From contig NZ_CP109442.1 in the NCBI RefSeq assembly GCF_036227205.1, positions 8,246,001 through 8,310,000 of the forward strand: a stretch of 64,000 bases of DNA, given 5' to 3'. Every line of letters starts with the position of its first letter. The stretch's first letter is position 1. The notes beneath the pieces were generated by a model. That model made no database searches, was not told where the DNA came from, and worked only from the letters and a program-made list of their open reading frames with translations. The translations under genes were made by a program, and so were the position numbers. This document shows positions 38,261 to 47,535 of the stretch, in pieces. Origin of the DNA: Amycolatopsis sp. NBC_01480 (GTDB taxonomy: Bacteria; Actinomycetota; Actinomycetes; Mycobacteriales; Pseudonocardiaceae).

Positions 38261-39259
38261 TCAGGCGGATTCGCGCAGCAGCAGCCGGGCGCGGACGACG
38301 AGGTCGGCGGCGGTCAGCGGGGTGACGCCGGTGAGCAGGCGCGCGGCCTGCTCGATCGCCAGCGCGCCGACGGCGCGGGTGTCGAGGGCGACGCTGCTGA
38401 GCGCGGGGTGCACGAGGGTGCCGAGTTCGAGCCCGTCGAAGCCGATCACCGCCAGGTCGGCGGGCACGGCGCGGCCGAGCCGGCGGGCCGCGCGCAGGGC
38501 GCCGATGGCGATGATGTCGTTGAAGGTGAACACCGCGGTGAGATCCGGGTGCGCCCGCAGCAGCGCCTCGAGCGCCTCCGCGCCGCCGTCGACGGACTGG
38601 GCGGCGCCCGCGACGGCATCGGCGTCGAGGCCGTGCGCGGCCATCGCGGTGGCGAACCAGTCGAGGCGGACGCTGGGCTCGGCGCGCCCGGCGTGGTCGA
38701 GCATGCCGATCCGCCGGTGGCCGGCGGCGAAGAGGTGCGAGATGGCTTCGGCGACTCCTTCCGAGCCGTCGATGCGGATGGAGCTGAACCGCGGCGTGTG
38801 GTGCTCGCGGCCGATCAGCACGACGGGGATGCCGCGGGTGAAGCGGTCGAGTTCGTCCTCGGGCTGGCTGAAGTAGCCGACGACGGCGTCCACCTGGGAC
38901 GCGATCACCTGCAGCGTGCCGAGCTCCTCGTCGGCGCTGTCGGCGGTGTCGTAGACGACGACGTGCCAGCCGCGCGCCCGCGCGGCTTCGAGTGCGGCGG
39001 CGGCGACCTCGGTGAAGAACGGGTTGCGCAGGTCGGGGATGACCAGGCCGATCGTGGTGGTGTCCTGCCGCACCAGCCCGCGGGCGAAGCGGCTCGGCCG
39101 GTAGCCCAGCTCGCGGGCCGCGTCGAGCACGCGCTGCTTGGTGGTGCCGTCGATCTCGGCTTTGTCGTTCAGCGCACGGGAAACGGTCTGCCGGGAAACG
39201 CCGGCGCTGCGCGCGACGTCGTGGATCGTTACCCGGCGGGACGCCTCCGACGAGACCAC
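38261..39259 (-). CDS. LacI family repressor of the importer/galactosidase operon
   Basis: A 332-residue LacI/GalR protein: helix-turn-helix VTIHDVARSAGVSRQTVSRA with the hinge helix region PSRFARGLVRQDTTTIGLVI, then the two-lobed sugar-binding core (DLRNPFFTEVAAAALEAARA, GHRRIGMLDHAGR, AVFTFNDIIAIGALRAARRL, DLAVIGFDGLELG). GTG at 39259 has GGGAGG 8 bases upstream. It is transcribed in the same direction as the operon, 125 bases ahead of it, and the palindrome at 38169-38182 lies between. The inducer is probably a galactoside or its product. Confidence 0.88.
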   Translation of the reverse strand: MVSSEASRRVTIHDVARSAGVSRQTVSRALNDKAEIDGTTKQRVLDAARELGYRPSRFARGLVRQDTTTIGLVIPDLRNPFFTEVAAAALEAARARGWHVVVYDTADSADEELGTLQVIASQVDAVVGYFSQPEDELDRFTRGIPVVLIGREHHTPRFSSIRIDGSEGVAEAISHLFAAGHRRIGMLDHAGRAEPSVRLDWFATAMAAHGLDADAVAGAAQSVDGGAEALEALLRAHPDLTAVFTFNDIIAIGALRAARRLGRAVPADLAVIGFDGLELGTLVHPALSSVALDTRAVGALAIEQAARLLTGVTPLTAADLVVRARLLLRESA

Positions 39260-39322
39260 TGGTGAAACCTCCCGAATGCCGGCGCGGGCGCGCGGGCCGG
39301 ATCCGAGTATGCCCGCACCGGG

Positions 39323-39356
39323 CCCGCCGGGCCGGAAACCGCTCCGGCCCGGCGGG
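39323..39356 (-). terminator. Terminator after the amino-acid permease
   Basis: Perfect 14-base arms CCCGCCGGGCCGGA (39323-39336) and TCCGGCCCGGCGGG (39343-39356) with a 6-base loop begin 16 bases past the permease stop. Confidence 0.75.
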
Positions 39357-39372
39357 TAGCCCGGCGTCCCGG

Positions 39373-40770
39373 TCAGACCTCGAGGTCGGCGTCGGCCGGA
39401 CGACGGCGGGCGACGAACCGCCAGCCCACCACGAGCACGACCACGAGCACCGGGATCGAGTAGAACGCGATCTTCTCGGCGCCGTCGGAGAAGCCCATCA
39501 GCACGACCACGAGCACCAGGAACGCGAGCGTGGCCCAGCCCGTGTAGGGCGCGCCGGGCATCCGGTAGCTCGGCCGTTCCAGCTCGCCGCGCAGCGCGGC
39601 CTCGCGCATCCGCATCTGCGAGTAGATCAGCGTCGCCCACGTGGCCACCACGCCCAGCGAGGCGATCGCGATGGCGATGTCGAACGCCTCGGACGGGACG
39701 ATGTAGTTCAGCACCACGCCGAGCACGTAGGCGATGGAGGTGAACAGGATGCCGCCGTAGGGCACGTGGCGGCTGTTCATCTTGCCGACGAACTTCGGCG
39801 CCTCGCCCTTGTCGGCCAGCGCCCGCAGGATCCGGCCGGTGGAGTAGAGGCCGGAGTTGCACGAGGACAGCGCGGCGGTCAGCACGACCGCGTTCATCAC
39901 GTCGCCGATGCCGCCGATGCCCAGGCGCGAGAAGACCGTGACGAACGGGCTCTCGTCGCCGTTGTAGAACGGCCAGGGCAGCAGCATCGCGAGCATCAGC
40001 ACCGAGCCGACGTAGAACACGCCGATCCGCCACACCACGCCGTTGATGGCCTTCGGCAGCACCTTGCGGGCGTCCTTGGTCTCGCCGGCCGCGATGCCGA
40101 CGACCTCGATCGCGGAGTACGCGAAGATCACCGCCTGCAGCGTCATCAGCGCGATGCCGATGCCGGCCGGGAAGAACCCGCCGTGGTCGGTCAGGTTGTG
40201 CACGCCGGCGGTGGTGCCGCCGATGTTCGCGCCGGTGAGCACCAGCCCGATCGCGGTGACCAGGAAGACCACGATGGCGAGCACCTTCACCACGGAGAAC
40301 CAGAACTCCAGCTCGCCGAACAGCTTGACGCTCAACAGGTTCACCGCGAGCAGCACGCCCAGCGCGACCAGCGCGGTGATCCACTGCGGCAGGTCGGGCA
40401 GCCACTTGTGCACGTAGATCGCGACCGCGGTGATCTCCGCGATCCCGGTCATGGCCCAGTTGAGCCAATACATCCAGCCGGAGACGAAACCGGCCCAGGG
40501 CCCGATGAACTTCCGGGCGTACACGACGAAGCTGCCCGAGGTCGGCTGGTGCATCACCAGCTCGCCGAGCGCCCGCATGACGAAGTACGCGGCGATGCCG
40601 CAGATCGCGTACGAGAAGACCAGCGACGGCCCGACGGTGTGGAGCTTGCCGCCCGCGCCGAGGAACAGCCCGACGCCGATCGCGCCGCCGATCGCGATCA
40701 TCTGCACCTGGCGTTTGCCGAGTGCTTTGGTGTAGTTGTCACCCTTCTCGGTGACCACTGTGGAATCCAT
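39373..40770 (-). CDS. APC-family amino-acid permease (AnsP/GabP type)
   Basis: A 465-residue, 12-helix amino-acid/polyamine/organocation transporter: RQVQMIAIGGAIGVGLFLGA, VMHQPTSGSFVVYARKFIGP, VSGWMYWLNWAMTGIAEITA, and the long FAYSAIEVVGIAAGETKDARK segment. It best fits the amino-acid transporter subgroup containing L-asparagine and D-alanine/D-serine/glycine permeases. The substrate is not resolved. The gene stands alone between a terminator and a 220-base region shared with the divergent catalase. Confidence 0.88.
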   Translation of the reverse strand: MDSTVVTEKGDNYTKALGKRQVQMIAIGGAIGVGLFLGAGGKLHTVGPSLVFSYAICGIAAYFVMRALGELVMHQPTSGSFVVYARKFIGPWAGFVSGWMYWLNWAMTGIAEITAVAIYVHKWLPDLPQWITALVALGVLLAVNLLSVKLFGELEFWFSVVKVLAIVVFLVTAIGLVLTGANIGGTTAGVHNLTDHGGFFPAGIGIALMTLQAVIFAYSAIEVVGIAAGETKDARKVLPKAINGVVWRIGVFYVGSVLMLAMLLPWPFYNGDESPFVTVFSRLGIGGIGDVMNAVVLTAALSSCNSGLYSTGRILRALADKGEAPKFVGKMNSRHVPYGGILFTSIAYVLGVVLNYIVPSEAFDIAIAIASLGVVATWATLIYSQMRMREAALRGELERPSYRMPGAPYTGWATLAFLVLVVVLMGFSDGAEKIAFYSIPVLVVVLVVGWRFVARRRPADADLEV

Positions 40771-40993
40771 GGTTGCGGGACGCTATCGGTCAAGGGGCCG
40801 GTGACCAAGCACACCAAGGAAGACTTAAGGTGTGCGTCAGATCACGTCCGCGGAACTACTCGAATTCGGTTCCCCGATTTGACAAACGGCATTCCGATCC
40901 GGCCGAGATGATCTTGGTGCGTTCAGGAACACTTCGGTGCCCGGGCGGACAGAATGCCGGGCGCGCGCCGCGGCCGCCGGTTAGTTTCGCGGT

Positions 40994-41932
40994 ATGACCT
41001 CCGAACTGCCGGCCTCGCAGCTGTCCTCGTCCATTGTGGACGAGATCGAGCAGCTGAAGGGCACCTTCCCGGGTTACCGCCGGGCTCACGCGCGCGGCGT
41101 CTGCTACGACGCGACGTTCGTGCCGTCCGGCGTCGCCGCCGACCTGACCACGGCGGCGCACCTGAGGGGCGAGCCCGTCCCGGCGACCGTGCGGTTCTCC
41201 CACACCGACACCAACCCGCACCTGCCCGACGCCGACCGGGCGGTGCGCGGTTTCGCGACCAAGTTCCACCTGCCCGGCGGCGGCACCACCGACCTGGTGA
41301 CGATCAACCTCGACCGGTTCATCGCCTCGACGCCGGAGGACTTCCTGCACCTGCTGAAGGCGGCCGAGCCGGACCCGGCGACCGGGGCACCCGACCTGGC
41401 GAAGGTGCAGGCGCACGTCGCCGGGCACCCGAGCGCCGGCCCGGCCCTCGCGGCCGCCGCGAAGCTGCCGACGCCGCGGAGCTACGGCACCACCACGTAC
41501 TGGGCCGTGCACGCGTTTCTCTGGCGCGGGGAGGACGGCGTCGCCCGCCCCGTGCGTTACCGCTGGGAGCCGGTGGCGGGGGAGGCCGTGCTCGGGGAAG
41601 GCGAGGGCACGGACGGGTCCGCCACCTACCTTGCGGAGGAGCTGGCCCAGCGGCTGAGTGAGGGCCCGGTGGAGTTCACGTTGAAGGTCCAGCTGGGCGA
41701 GCCGGGCGACCCGACCCACGACTCCACGCTGGTCTGGCCGGCCGAGCGCACGGAGGTCACCGCCGGGCGCCTGTCGATCACGGCCGAGGCGGCGGACCAG
41801 GAGCACTGGGCCGCCCAGGTTTTCGACCCCACCCAGCTGACGCCCGGCATCGAGCTGTCCGACGACCCGGTGCTGGCCGCCCGCAGCGCGATCTACGCGG
41901 TGTCGTACGACCGGCGCAGCCACGGCCGCTGA
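40994..41932 (+). CDS. Small catalase-related heme peroxidase (SrpA type)
   Basis: A 312-residue member of the catalase family shortened to the heme-binding core. The distal histidine is H32 in RAHARGVCYDATF, and RFSHTDTNPHLPDADRAVRG followed by FATKFHLPGGGTTDLVT matches the substrate-channel segment of SrpA-like enzymes. The proximal tyrosine is probably Y301 in AIYAVSYDRR. Full-length catalase has about 480 or more residues, so this acts as a minimal peroxidase or catalase. Its location does not reveal a partner. Confidence 0.85.
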   Translation: MTSELPASQLSSSIVDEIEQLKGTFPGYRRAHARGVCYDATFVPSGVAADLTTAAHLRGEPVPATVRFSHTDTNPHLPDADRAVRGFATKFHLPGGGTTDLVTINLDRFIASTPEDFLHLLKAAEPDPATGAPDLAKVQAHVAGHPSAGPALAAAAKLPTPRSYGTTTYWAVHAFLWRGEDGVARPVRYRWEPVAGEAVLGEGEGTDGSATYLAEELAQRLSEGPVEFTLKVQLGEPGDPTHDSTLVWPAERTEVTAGRLSITAEAADQEHWAAQVFDPTQLTPGIELSDDPVLAARSAIYAVSYDRRSHGR

Positions 41933-41953
41933 GTTGCCTTAAGACCGGCCGTC

Positions 41954-42574
41954 TCAGCGCAGGTGGTTGTAGACCGTCGCGCGGGAGACGCCGAGCAGGC
42001 CGGTGAGCGTGGCGACCGCGTGCTTGACCTCGAGGTGGCCGCCGGATTTCAGCTCGCGCACGAGTTCCCGTTTCGCCGCGGCGGGCAGGCTGCGCGGGGT
42101 GTGGCCGCGCGCGGTCGCGAATGCCTCGGCGGCGGCGCGCAGGTCGTCGGCGGTACGGGCGCGCAGCGTCTCCGCGACGGGCAGGTCCTGGTCGTCGGTC
42201 CGGGCCAGCGCGGCCAGGCTGGCCGCGACGGTGGTCAGCAGCGAGACGTCGAGGTTCAGGCACAGCGCCGCGACGTAATCCCCTTGGCCGTTGCGGATCC
42301 CGATCGACGTGCTCTTGGCGGGACGGCCGTCGGGCAGCCGGTTGGGGTAGTTCTGCAGCACGTCGGGGAAATCCGGGTCCTGGATGCGCGCCAGGCCCAG
42401 CTCCGTCGCGGGATCGCCGACCGACCGGCCGGACAGCCCGCCCTCGATCGCGCGCACGGCGTGCGCCGGGTCGCGCAGATCGTGCAGCACCACTTCGCAC
42501 AGCCCGGGGAACATCCGCCCGACGGCGACCGCGATCTTTTCCGCCTCGCGTAAGAGAAGTTCGTCCTCGGTCAC
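41954..42574 (-). CDS. YheO/DauR-like PAS-HTH regulator
   Basis: A 206-residue regulator. The N-terminal YheO-like PAS domain (about 15-125) shows CEVVLHDLRDPAHAVRAIEG and YVAALCLNLDVSL. A C-terminal helix-turn-helix (about 150-205) reads AVATLTGLLGVSRATVYNHL. GTG at 42574 overlaps the stop of the upstream PLP gene (GTGA), so the two are translationally coupled. In Pseudomonas the DauR relative controls D-arginine catabolism. Here the coupled enzyme suggests control of a related amino-acid pathway. Confidence 0.8.
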   Translation of the reverse strand: MTEDELLLREAEKIAVAVGRMFPGLCEVVLHDLRDPAHAVRAIEGGLSGRSVGDPATELGLARIQDPDFPDVLQNYPNRLPDGRPAKSTSIGIRNGQGDYVAALCLNLDVSLLTTVAASLAALARTDDQDLPVAETLRARTADDLRAAAEAFATARGHTPRSLPAAAKRELVRELKSGGHLEVKHAVATLTGLLGVSRATVYNHLR

Positions 42575-43674
42575 AGCAGCCCGCCGATCGTCGTCGCGGC
42601 CTTGAGGCCGGAGCCGGTGAGCACCACAACGGTCGTCTCGCCGGGCGCGATGACCCCGCGGGCGCGGAACTCCGGGACCGCGGCGGCGGCCGTGGCGCTG
42701 GTCGGCTCCGCGTAGAGGCCGATGGCGGCGAGCCCGCGCGTGGCGGCGTCGATGTCGTCCTCGCCGATGGTGACGGTGGCGCCGCCAGACCGCCGGATCG
42801 CGGCTAGAACCTCGGGCAGCCGCACGGGCTCGCGGATCGCCGTGCCCTCGGCGATCGTCGGCGCGAACGGCCGGGGCCGGGTGCCGCGGAAGGCCGCGTC
42901 GATCGGCCCGCAGTTGGCCGGCTGCGCGACGAGCAGCCGCGGCCGTTTCGTGATGGCGCCGGCAGCGAGCAGCTCGCCGAAGCCGAGGTCGCAGCCGAGC
43001 ACGATGCTGCCCGCGCCGGCCACCGTGACGACGTTGTCCGGCGCGGTGAAGCCGAGGTCTTCCCACAGCTCGTACGCGATGGTTTTGGTGCCCTGCAAGA
43101 AGAACGGGTGCCAGTTGTGGCTGGCGTACGTGGTCTCCCCGGACCGGCGCAGTGCCTCGGCCGCGGTGTCGTCACGGGTGCCCGGGACCAGCTCGACCTT
43201 CGCGCCGTACGCGCGGCTTTGCAGCACCTTCGCGGGCGAGGTCGATTCCGGCGCGAGGATGGTTGCCGCGATCCCGGCCGCGGCGGCGTACGCGGAAACC
43301 GACGAGCCGCCGTTGCCGGAGCTGTCCTCCAGCACCGCGGTCACCCCGGCCTCCGCGAGCACGGACAGCATCACGCTGCTGCCGCGGTCCTTGAAGCTCC
43401 CGGTGGGGCTGAACCATTCGAGCTTGAACCGGGTGTCGTGCCCACGCCACGGCAGCTCGACCAGGGGAGTGCAGCCCTCGCCGAGCGAGACCGGGCGCCG
43501 GATGCCGCCGGGCAGCGCCGCGCGGTACCGCCACAGCGACCTCGTGCCGGCCTCGACGTCCGCGCGCGTGATCCCGGGCATCGGCTCGACGCTCAGCGGC
43601 GCCCCGTCGTCGCCCCGCCAGCGCAGCGGGTCGAGCGGGTAGCGGCGATCGGAGCGCGCGTCGAGGTAATCCAC
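42571..43674 (-). CDS. PLP-dependent threonine synthase-like enzyme
   Basis: A 367-residue fold-type II PLP enzyme. The Schiff-base lysine is K95 in PTGSFKDRGSSV, with LEDSSGNGGSSVSAYAAAAG for phosphate and substrate binding, and the cofactor-end VVVLTGSGLKA. It resembles threonine synthase and threonine/diaminopropionate-type lyases more than cysteine synthase. Because no thr genes are near and a YheO/DauR-type regulator overlaps it, an amino-acid beta-elimination or catabolic role is as likely as threonine synthesis. The start is GTG at 43674. Confidence 0.78.
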   Translation of the reverse strand: MDYLDARSDRRYPLDPLRWRGDDGAPLSVEPMPGITRADVEAGTRSLWRYRAALPGGIRRPVSLGEGCTPLVELPWRGHDTRFKLEWFSPTGSFKDRGSSVMLSVLAEAGVTAVLEDSSGNGGSSVSAYAAAAGIAATILAPESTSPAKVLQSRAYGAKVELVPGTRDDTAAEALRRSGETTYASHNWHPFFLQGTKTIAYELWEDLGFTAPDNVVTVAGAGSIVLGCDLGFGELLAAGAITKRPRLLVAQPANCGPIDAAFRGTRPRPFAPTIAEGTAIREPVRLPEVLAAIRRSGGATVTIGEDDIDAATRGLAAIGLYAEPTSATAAAAVPEFRARGVIAPGETTVVVLTGSGLKAATTIGGLL

Positions 43675-43811
43675 GGTTGGACAGTCTGTGCAGAACTGGA
43701 CTGAATGTCAAACCACGGGCCGTTACGCGCCGGGCCGCAGGTCACCGGAACGAGTGGCTATCCACAGTGGACACCGGGCAATACGGTGGACGCGAGCGCG
43801 AGGAGGGCCGC

Positions 43812-45857
43812 ATGACCGCGACCGCTGAGGTCACAGAAGAGCCGGTGCCGGCGGGAGCCGGGATGTCGCGGCGCAAGATCAACGCGGTGTTCGCCGCGGT
43901 ATTGCTGGGCATGCTGCTCGCCGCACTGGACCAGACCATCGTGGGCACCGCGCTGCCGACCATCGTCGGGGACCTCGGCGGGGCCGGGCACCTGTCCTGG
44001 GTGGTCACCGCGTACCTGCTGGCCGAGACGATCATGACGGTGGTCATAGGCAAGCTGGGCGACCTGTTCGGCCGCAAGCTGATGTTCCAGCTGTCCGTGC
44101 TGATCTTCGGCGTCGGCTCGTTCTTCTGCGGGTTCGCCGACAGCATGACCTGGCTGATCATCTGGCGCGCGGTGCAGGGCCTCGGCGGCGGCGGGCTGAT
44201 GGTCACCTCGACCGCGCTGATCGCCGACGTGGTGCCGCTGCGCGAGCGCGGCAAGTACCAGGGCGCGCTCGGCTCCGTCTTCGGCGTGGTCACCGTCGCC
44301 GGGCCGATGCTGGGCGGCTTCTTCGTCGACCACCTGTCCTGGCGGTGGGCGTTCTACGTCAACATCCCGCTGGTCGTGGTGGTGCTGGTGGTCGCGACAG
44401 CGGTGATGCCGAACGCGCGCGCGGTGGTCAAACCGGTGATCGACTACCTCGGCATCCTGCTGATCGGCCTGGCCGCGACCGGGCTGACGCTGGTCACCAG
44501 CTGGGGCGGGACGACGTATCCCTGGGGCTCGGTGACCATCATCGGCATGGCCATCGGCTCGCTGGTGCTGCTGGGCCTGTTCGTGCTCGTGGAGCTGCGG
44601 GCGAAGGAACCCATGCTGCCGATGCGGTTGTTCCGGAACCCGGTGTTCACCGTCGGCGGGATCATGAGCTTCGTCGTCGGCTTCGCCATGCTGGGCGCGC
44701 TGTCCTATCTGCCCACGTACATGCAGTACGTCCAGGGCGTGTCGGCCACGACGTCCGGGGTGCGGCTGCTGCCGATGGTGCTCGCCCTGCTGTTCGCCTC
44801 GATCCTGTCCGGCAACCTGGTGAGCAAAACGGGGCGGTACAAGATCTTCCCGATGCTGGGCGCCATCGGCATGACCGCTGGGCTGTACCTGCTCTCGCGC
44901 CTCGGCCCGCACACCGGCTTCTGGGAATCGGCGCTGTACATGGCCGTGCTGGGGCTGGGGATCGGCCTGGGCATGCAGGTGCTCACCATCGCCGTGCAGA
45001 ACACGGTGGACTACCGGGACCTCGGCGTCGCCACTTCCGGCGTGACGTTCCTGCGGTCGATCGGCAGCTCGTTCGGCGCCGCGATCTTCGGCACGGTGTA
45101 TGCGAACCAGCTCGCGCCGAACATCGCCAAGGCGGTCGCCGAGCACCCGCTGCCATCCGGGGTCGACCCGCGCGCGCTGCAGGTGCCCCAGGCCCTGCAC
45201 CAGCTCCCGGCCAGCGTGTCGGAGCCGGTGATCGGGGCGTACAGCCAGTCGCTGCACGTCGTGTTCCTCTCCGCCGCGCCGGTCGGGCTGGTGGCGCTGG
45301 TGCTTTCGTTCTTCCTCAAGGAGATGCCGCTGCGGGACACCTCGCGCGCGGCCGCGCCGGACCTCGGCGACGGCTTCGGCATGCCCGAGGCACGCGACCA
45401 CGACCGCGAGCTGGAGCGCGCGATCTCGACGTTGTTCTTCCGGGAGCGCCGGAAGGTCGCGCCGGCCATCGCCGAGCGGGCCGGGGCCGACCTGGACCAC
45501 GGCGGGCTGTGGTGCCTCGTGCAGGTCCACCTGCGTGAGCGCCGCGGCGAACCGGCCACGCTGCAGGCGATCGGCGAGCACTACAGCGTGCCCGCGCAGG
45601 TCCTCGAACCGGCGTTCGCGCGCCTGGAGCTGACCGGCTACCTGAGCTACTCCGGCGGCGGCTGGTCGCTCACCGAGAGCGGGCGGCAGGAGTTCGGCAA
45701 GCTCGTGCGCGCGTGGAAGGACTGGATCGCCGAGCGGCTGGCGGACTGGGGCCCGGGCGGGCGTGAGGAGCTCGACGCGGCGATCGGCCGGGTCGCGGCT
45801 CGGATGCTCGACCAGAGCCGGGACACCGAGCGAGCCGGGCGTCACGCGCTGGTCTGA
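43812..45857 (+). CDS. DHA2 MFS drug exporter with C-terminal winged-helix domain
   Basis: A 681-residue protein. Residues about 18-520 are a 14-helix DHA2 (QacA/EmrB) transporter: MLLAALDQTIVGTALPTIVG, LGDLFGRKLMFQLSVLIFGV, motif C GPMLGGFFVDHLSWRWAFYV. After the last helix (LSFFLKEMPLRD) a cytosolic tail of about 145 residues forms a predicted winged helix like MarR: LQAIGEHYSVPAQVLEPAFA, LELTGYLSYSGGGWSLTESG. This suggests an exporter that also binds DNA or RNA, or senses its own substrate through the tail. AGGAGGG precedes the ATG. The fusion is real in frame; its function is inferred. Confidence 0.85.
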   Translation: MTATAEVTEEPVPAGAGMSRRKINAVFAAVLLGMLLAALDQTIVGTALPTIVGDLGGAGHLSWVVTAYLLAETIMTVVIGKLGDLFGRKLMFQLSVLIFGVGSFFCGFADSMTWLIIWRAVQGLGGGGLMVTSTALIADVVPLRERGKYQGALGSVFGVVTVAGPMLGGFFVDHLSWRWAFYVNIPLVVVVLVVATAVMPNARAVVKPVIDYLGILLIGLAATGLTLVTSWGGTTYPWGSVTIIGMAIGSLVLLGLFVLVELRAKEPMLPMRLFRNPVFTVGGIMSFVVGFAMLGALSYLPTYMQYVQGVSATTSGVRLLPMVLALLFASILSGNLVSKTGRYKIFPMLGAIGMTAGLYLLSRLGPHTGFWESALYMAVLGLGIGLGMQVLTIAVQNTVDYRDLGVATSGVTFLRSIGSSFGAAIFGTVYANQLAPNIAKAVAEHPLPSGVDPRALQVPQALHQLPASVSEPVIGAYSQSLHVVFLSAAPVGLVALVLSFFLKEMPLRDTSRAAAPDLGDGFGMPEARDHDRELERAISTLFFRERRKVAPAIAERAGADLDHGGLWCLVQVHLRERRGEPATLQAIGEHYSVPAQVLEPAFARLELTGYLSYSGGGWSLTESGRQEFGKLVRAWKDWIAERLADWGPGGREELDAAIGRVAARMLDQSRDTERAGRHALV

Positions 45858-45924
45858 GGAGACCGCGTGTTTCGCGCCGCGTCTTAGCACGGCTGTAACG
45901 AGAGTGCTCTAAAGTCTCCGGACC

Positions 45925-47499
45925 ATGTCGGTGGATGAGTCAGTGGTCACGATGCCGGAGGACGCGGGCAGTCGCGTCAAGCCCCGGTCGCACAGTGCCG
46001 TACGGTCACGCTCCGTGCGCTTCCGATGGTTGCCCTGGGCCGCGGCCCTGCTGGGCCTGCTGACGTTCCTGCTCGTGCGCGGGAGCCTGACCGACGACGG
46101 CTACATCACGCTGGCCTACGCGAAGAACCTCGCCATGCACGGCGAATGGGCGCTGGTGCCGGGCAGCACGGCGAACTCGGCCACCTCGCCGCTCGACGTG
46201 CTGCTGCTGGGCCTGCTGACGTTCGTCACCCGGATCAGCGGCTCGGGGCACCCGGTGCTCGCGCTCGGCGCGCTGACCGTGCTGACCAGCGGCGCGCTCG
46301 GCTGGGCCTGGCTGCGGCTGATGCGCGCGTTCAAGCTCGCCTCGTGGGTCGGGCTGCTCGGCGTGGTCCTGGTCCTGGTGAACCCGTTCCTGCTCTCGGC
46401 GACCGGGCTCGAGGTCCTGCTGGTGCCGGCCATCCTGCTCTGGCTGACGGTGTTTGCGGTCGAGGGCCGGCCGGTGCTGTTCGGCGTGGCCGCCGCGCTG
46501 GCCGTGCTGACCCGGCTGGACCTGGTCGTCTTCGTCCTGGTGATCACGTTCTGCTCGGCGGAGATCCGCAAGCACTTCTGGCGCGCGTTCGGCACCGCGG
46601 TGCTGGTGTCCGCGCCGTGGTTCCTGTTCAGCTGGTTCGCGCTCGGCTCGTTCATCCCGGACACCCTGGTGATCAAGCAGGACCAGGACGGCCTGTTCGG
46701 CGCGTGGGGCTACTTCAGCGGCCCGATGATGTACTTCCTCTACCAGCCGGTGACGGTGATGCTCACCTTCGCCTCGGCGCTGGTCGGCGTGGTCGTGCTG
46801 CTGGCCTGGCTGGGCGTGCGGTTCGCGCGGCGGTGGGAGGACTTCCCGGCACTGGCGCCGGTGGTCGGGCTCGGCGCCGGCGGGGTCGCGTACTACATCG
46901 TCTACTCGACGCTCGGGGTCGGGCCGTACCACTGGTACTACGTGACGCCGGTGGTCACCACGGGCATGTTCGCCGTGCTGGTGGCCGGGGTGTGGCTTTC
47001 GAAGGCGCAGGAGAGCCCGGAGCTGCGCGCGGGCCCGCCGCGGCTGGCGCTGGGGCTCGCCTGGGTCGTGGTCGCGAGCACGGTCGTGCTGGACCTGGCG
47101 CAGGGCGTGCCGTGGCCGTCGCCGGTCATCTTCGGCAACTGGGCCAGCTCGACGGATTACGCGCGCGTCGGCCAGGCGCTCGGCAAGCGGCTGAACGGCG
47201 CTTCGGTCGCCGGGCCCGGGGAAATCGGCACGCTCGCCTACTACTGCGACTGCCAGATCCTGGACGTGTTCTCCGACCGAAGCCAGGTCGCGGACATCGT
47301 CCGCAAGCGGCTCGCGGACAGCGGTGAGGTCACCCGGCTCGGCCTGCGCATCAATTACCACTGGTTCGATCGGACCCAGCAACCGCGCCCGGTAGACTAC
47401 CGGCTTCTCTACGACAAGGGCCCGGCTTCCGGACCCGATTCGTGGACGGTTTACTCGGCGGCCAAGGGTGTCGGCCACTTCACGCTGGTGCGCGCCTGA
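45925..47499 (+). CDS. GT-C membrane glycosyltransferase, AftB-like (paralogue 1)
   Basis: A 524-residue multi-helix protein (about ten membrane helices after a charged 35-residue start). The first exported loop holds the paired acidic motif LTDDGYITLAYAKNLAMHGE, then NSATSPLDVLLLG, as in polyprenyl-phosphate arabinosyltransferases (AftB-like GT-C). Later segments VNPFLLSATGLEVLLVPAIL, PYHWYYVTPV and GEIGTLAYYCDCQILDVFSD repeat in the next two genes. It should transfer a sugar, perhaps arabinofuranose, from a lipid carrier outside the membrane. The sugar is not determinable from sequence. Confidence 0.75.
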   Translation: MSVDESVVTMPEDAGSRVKPRSHSAVRSRSVRFRWLPWAAALLGLLTFLLVRGSLTDDGYITLAYAKNLAMHGEWALVPGSTANSATSPLDVLLLGLLTFVTRISGSGHPVLALGALTVLTSGALGWAWLRLMRAFKLASWVGLLGVVLVLVNPFLLSATGLEVLLVPAILLWLTVFAVEGRPVLFGVAAALAVLTRLDLVVFVLVITFCSAEIRKHFWRAFGTAVLVSAPWFLFSWFALGSFIPDTLVIKQDQDGLFGAWGYFSGPMMYFLYQPVTVMLTFASALVGVVVLLAWLGVRFARRWEDFPALAPVVGLGAGGVAYYIVYSTLGVGPYHWYYVTPVVTTGMFAVLVAGVWLSKAQESPELRAGPPRLALGLAWVVVASTVVLDLAQGVPWPSPVIFGNWASSTDYARVGQALGKRLNGASVAGPGEIGTLAYYCDCQILDVFSDRSQVADIVRKRLADSGEVTRLGLRINYHWFDRTQQPRPVDYRLLYDKGPASGPDSWTVYSAAKGVGHFTLVRA

Positions 47500-47535
47500 T
47501 GCGCCTCGGCCCGACCCCGCGAGGGAAAGCTCTCC

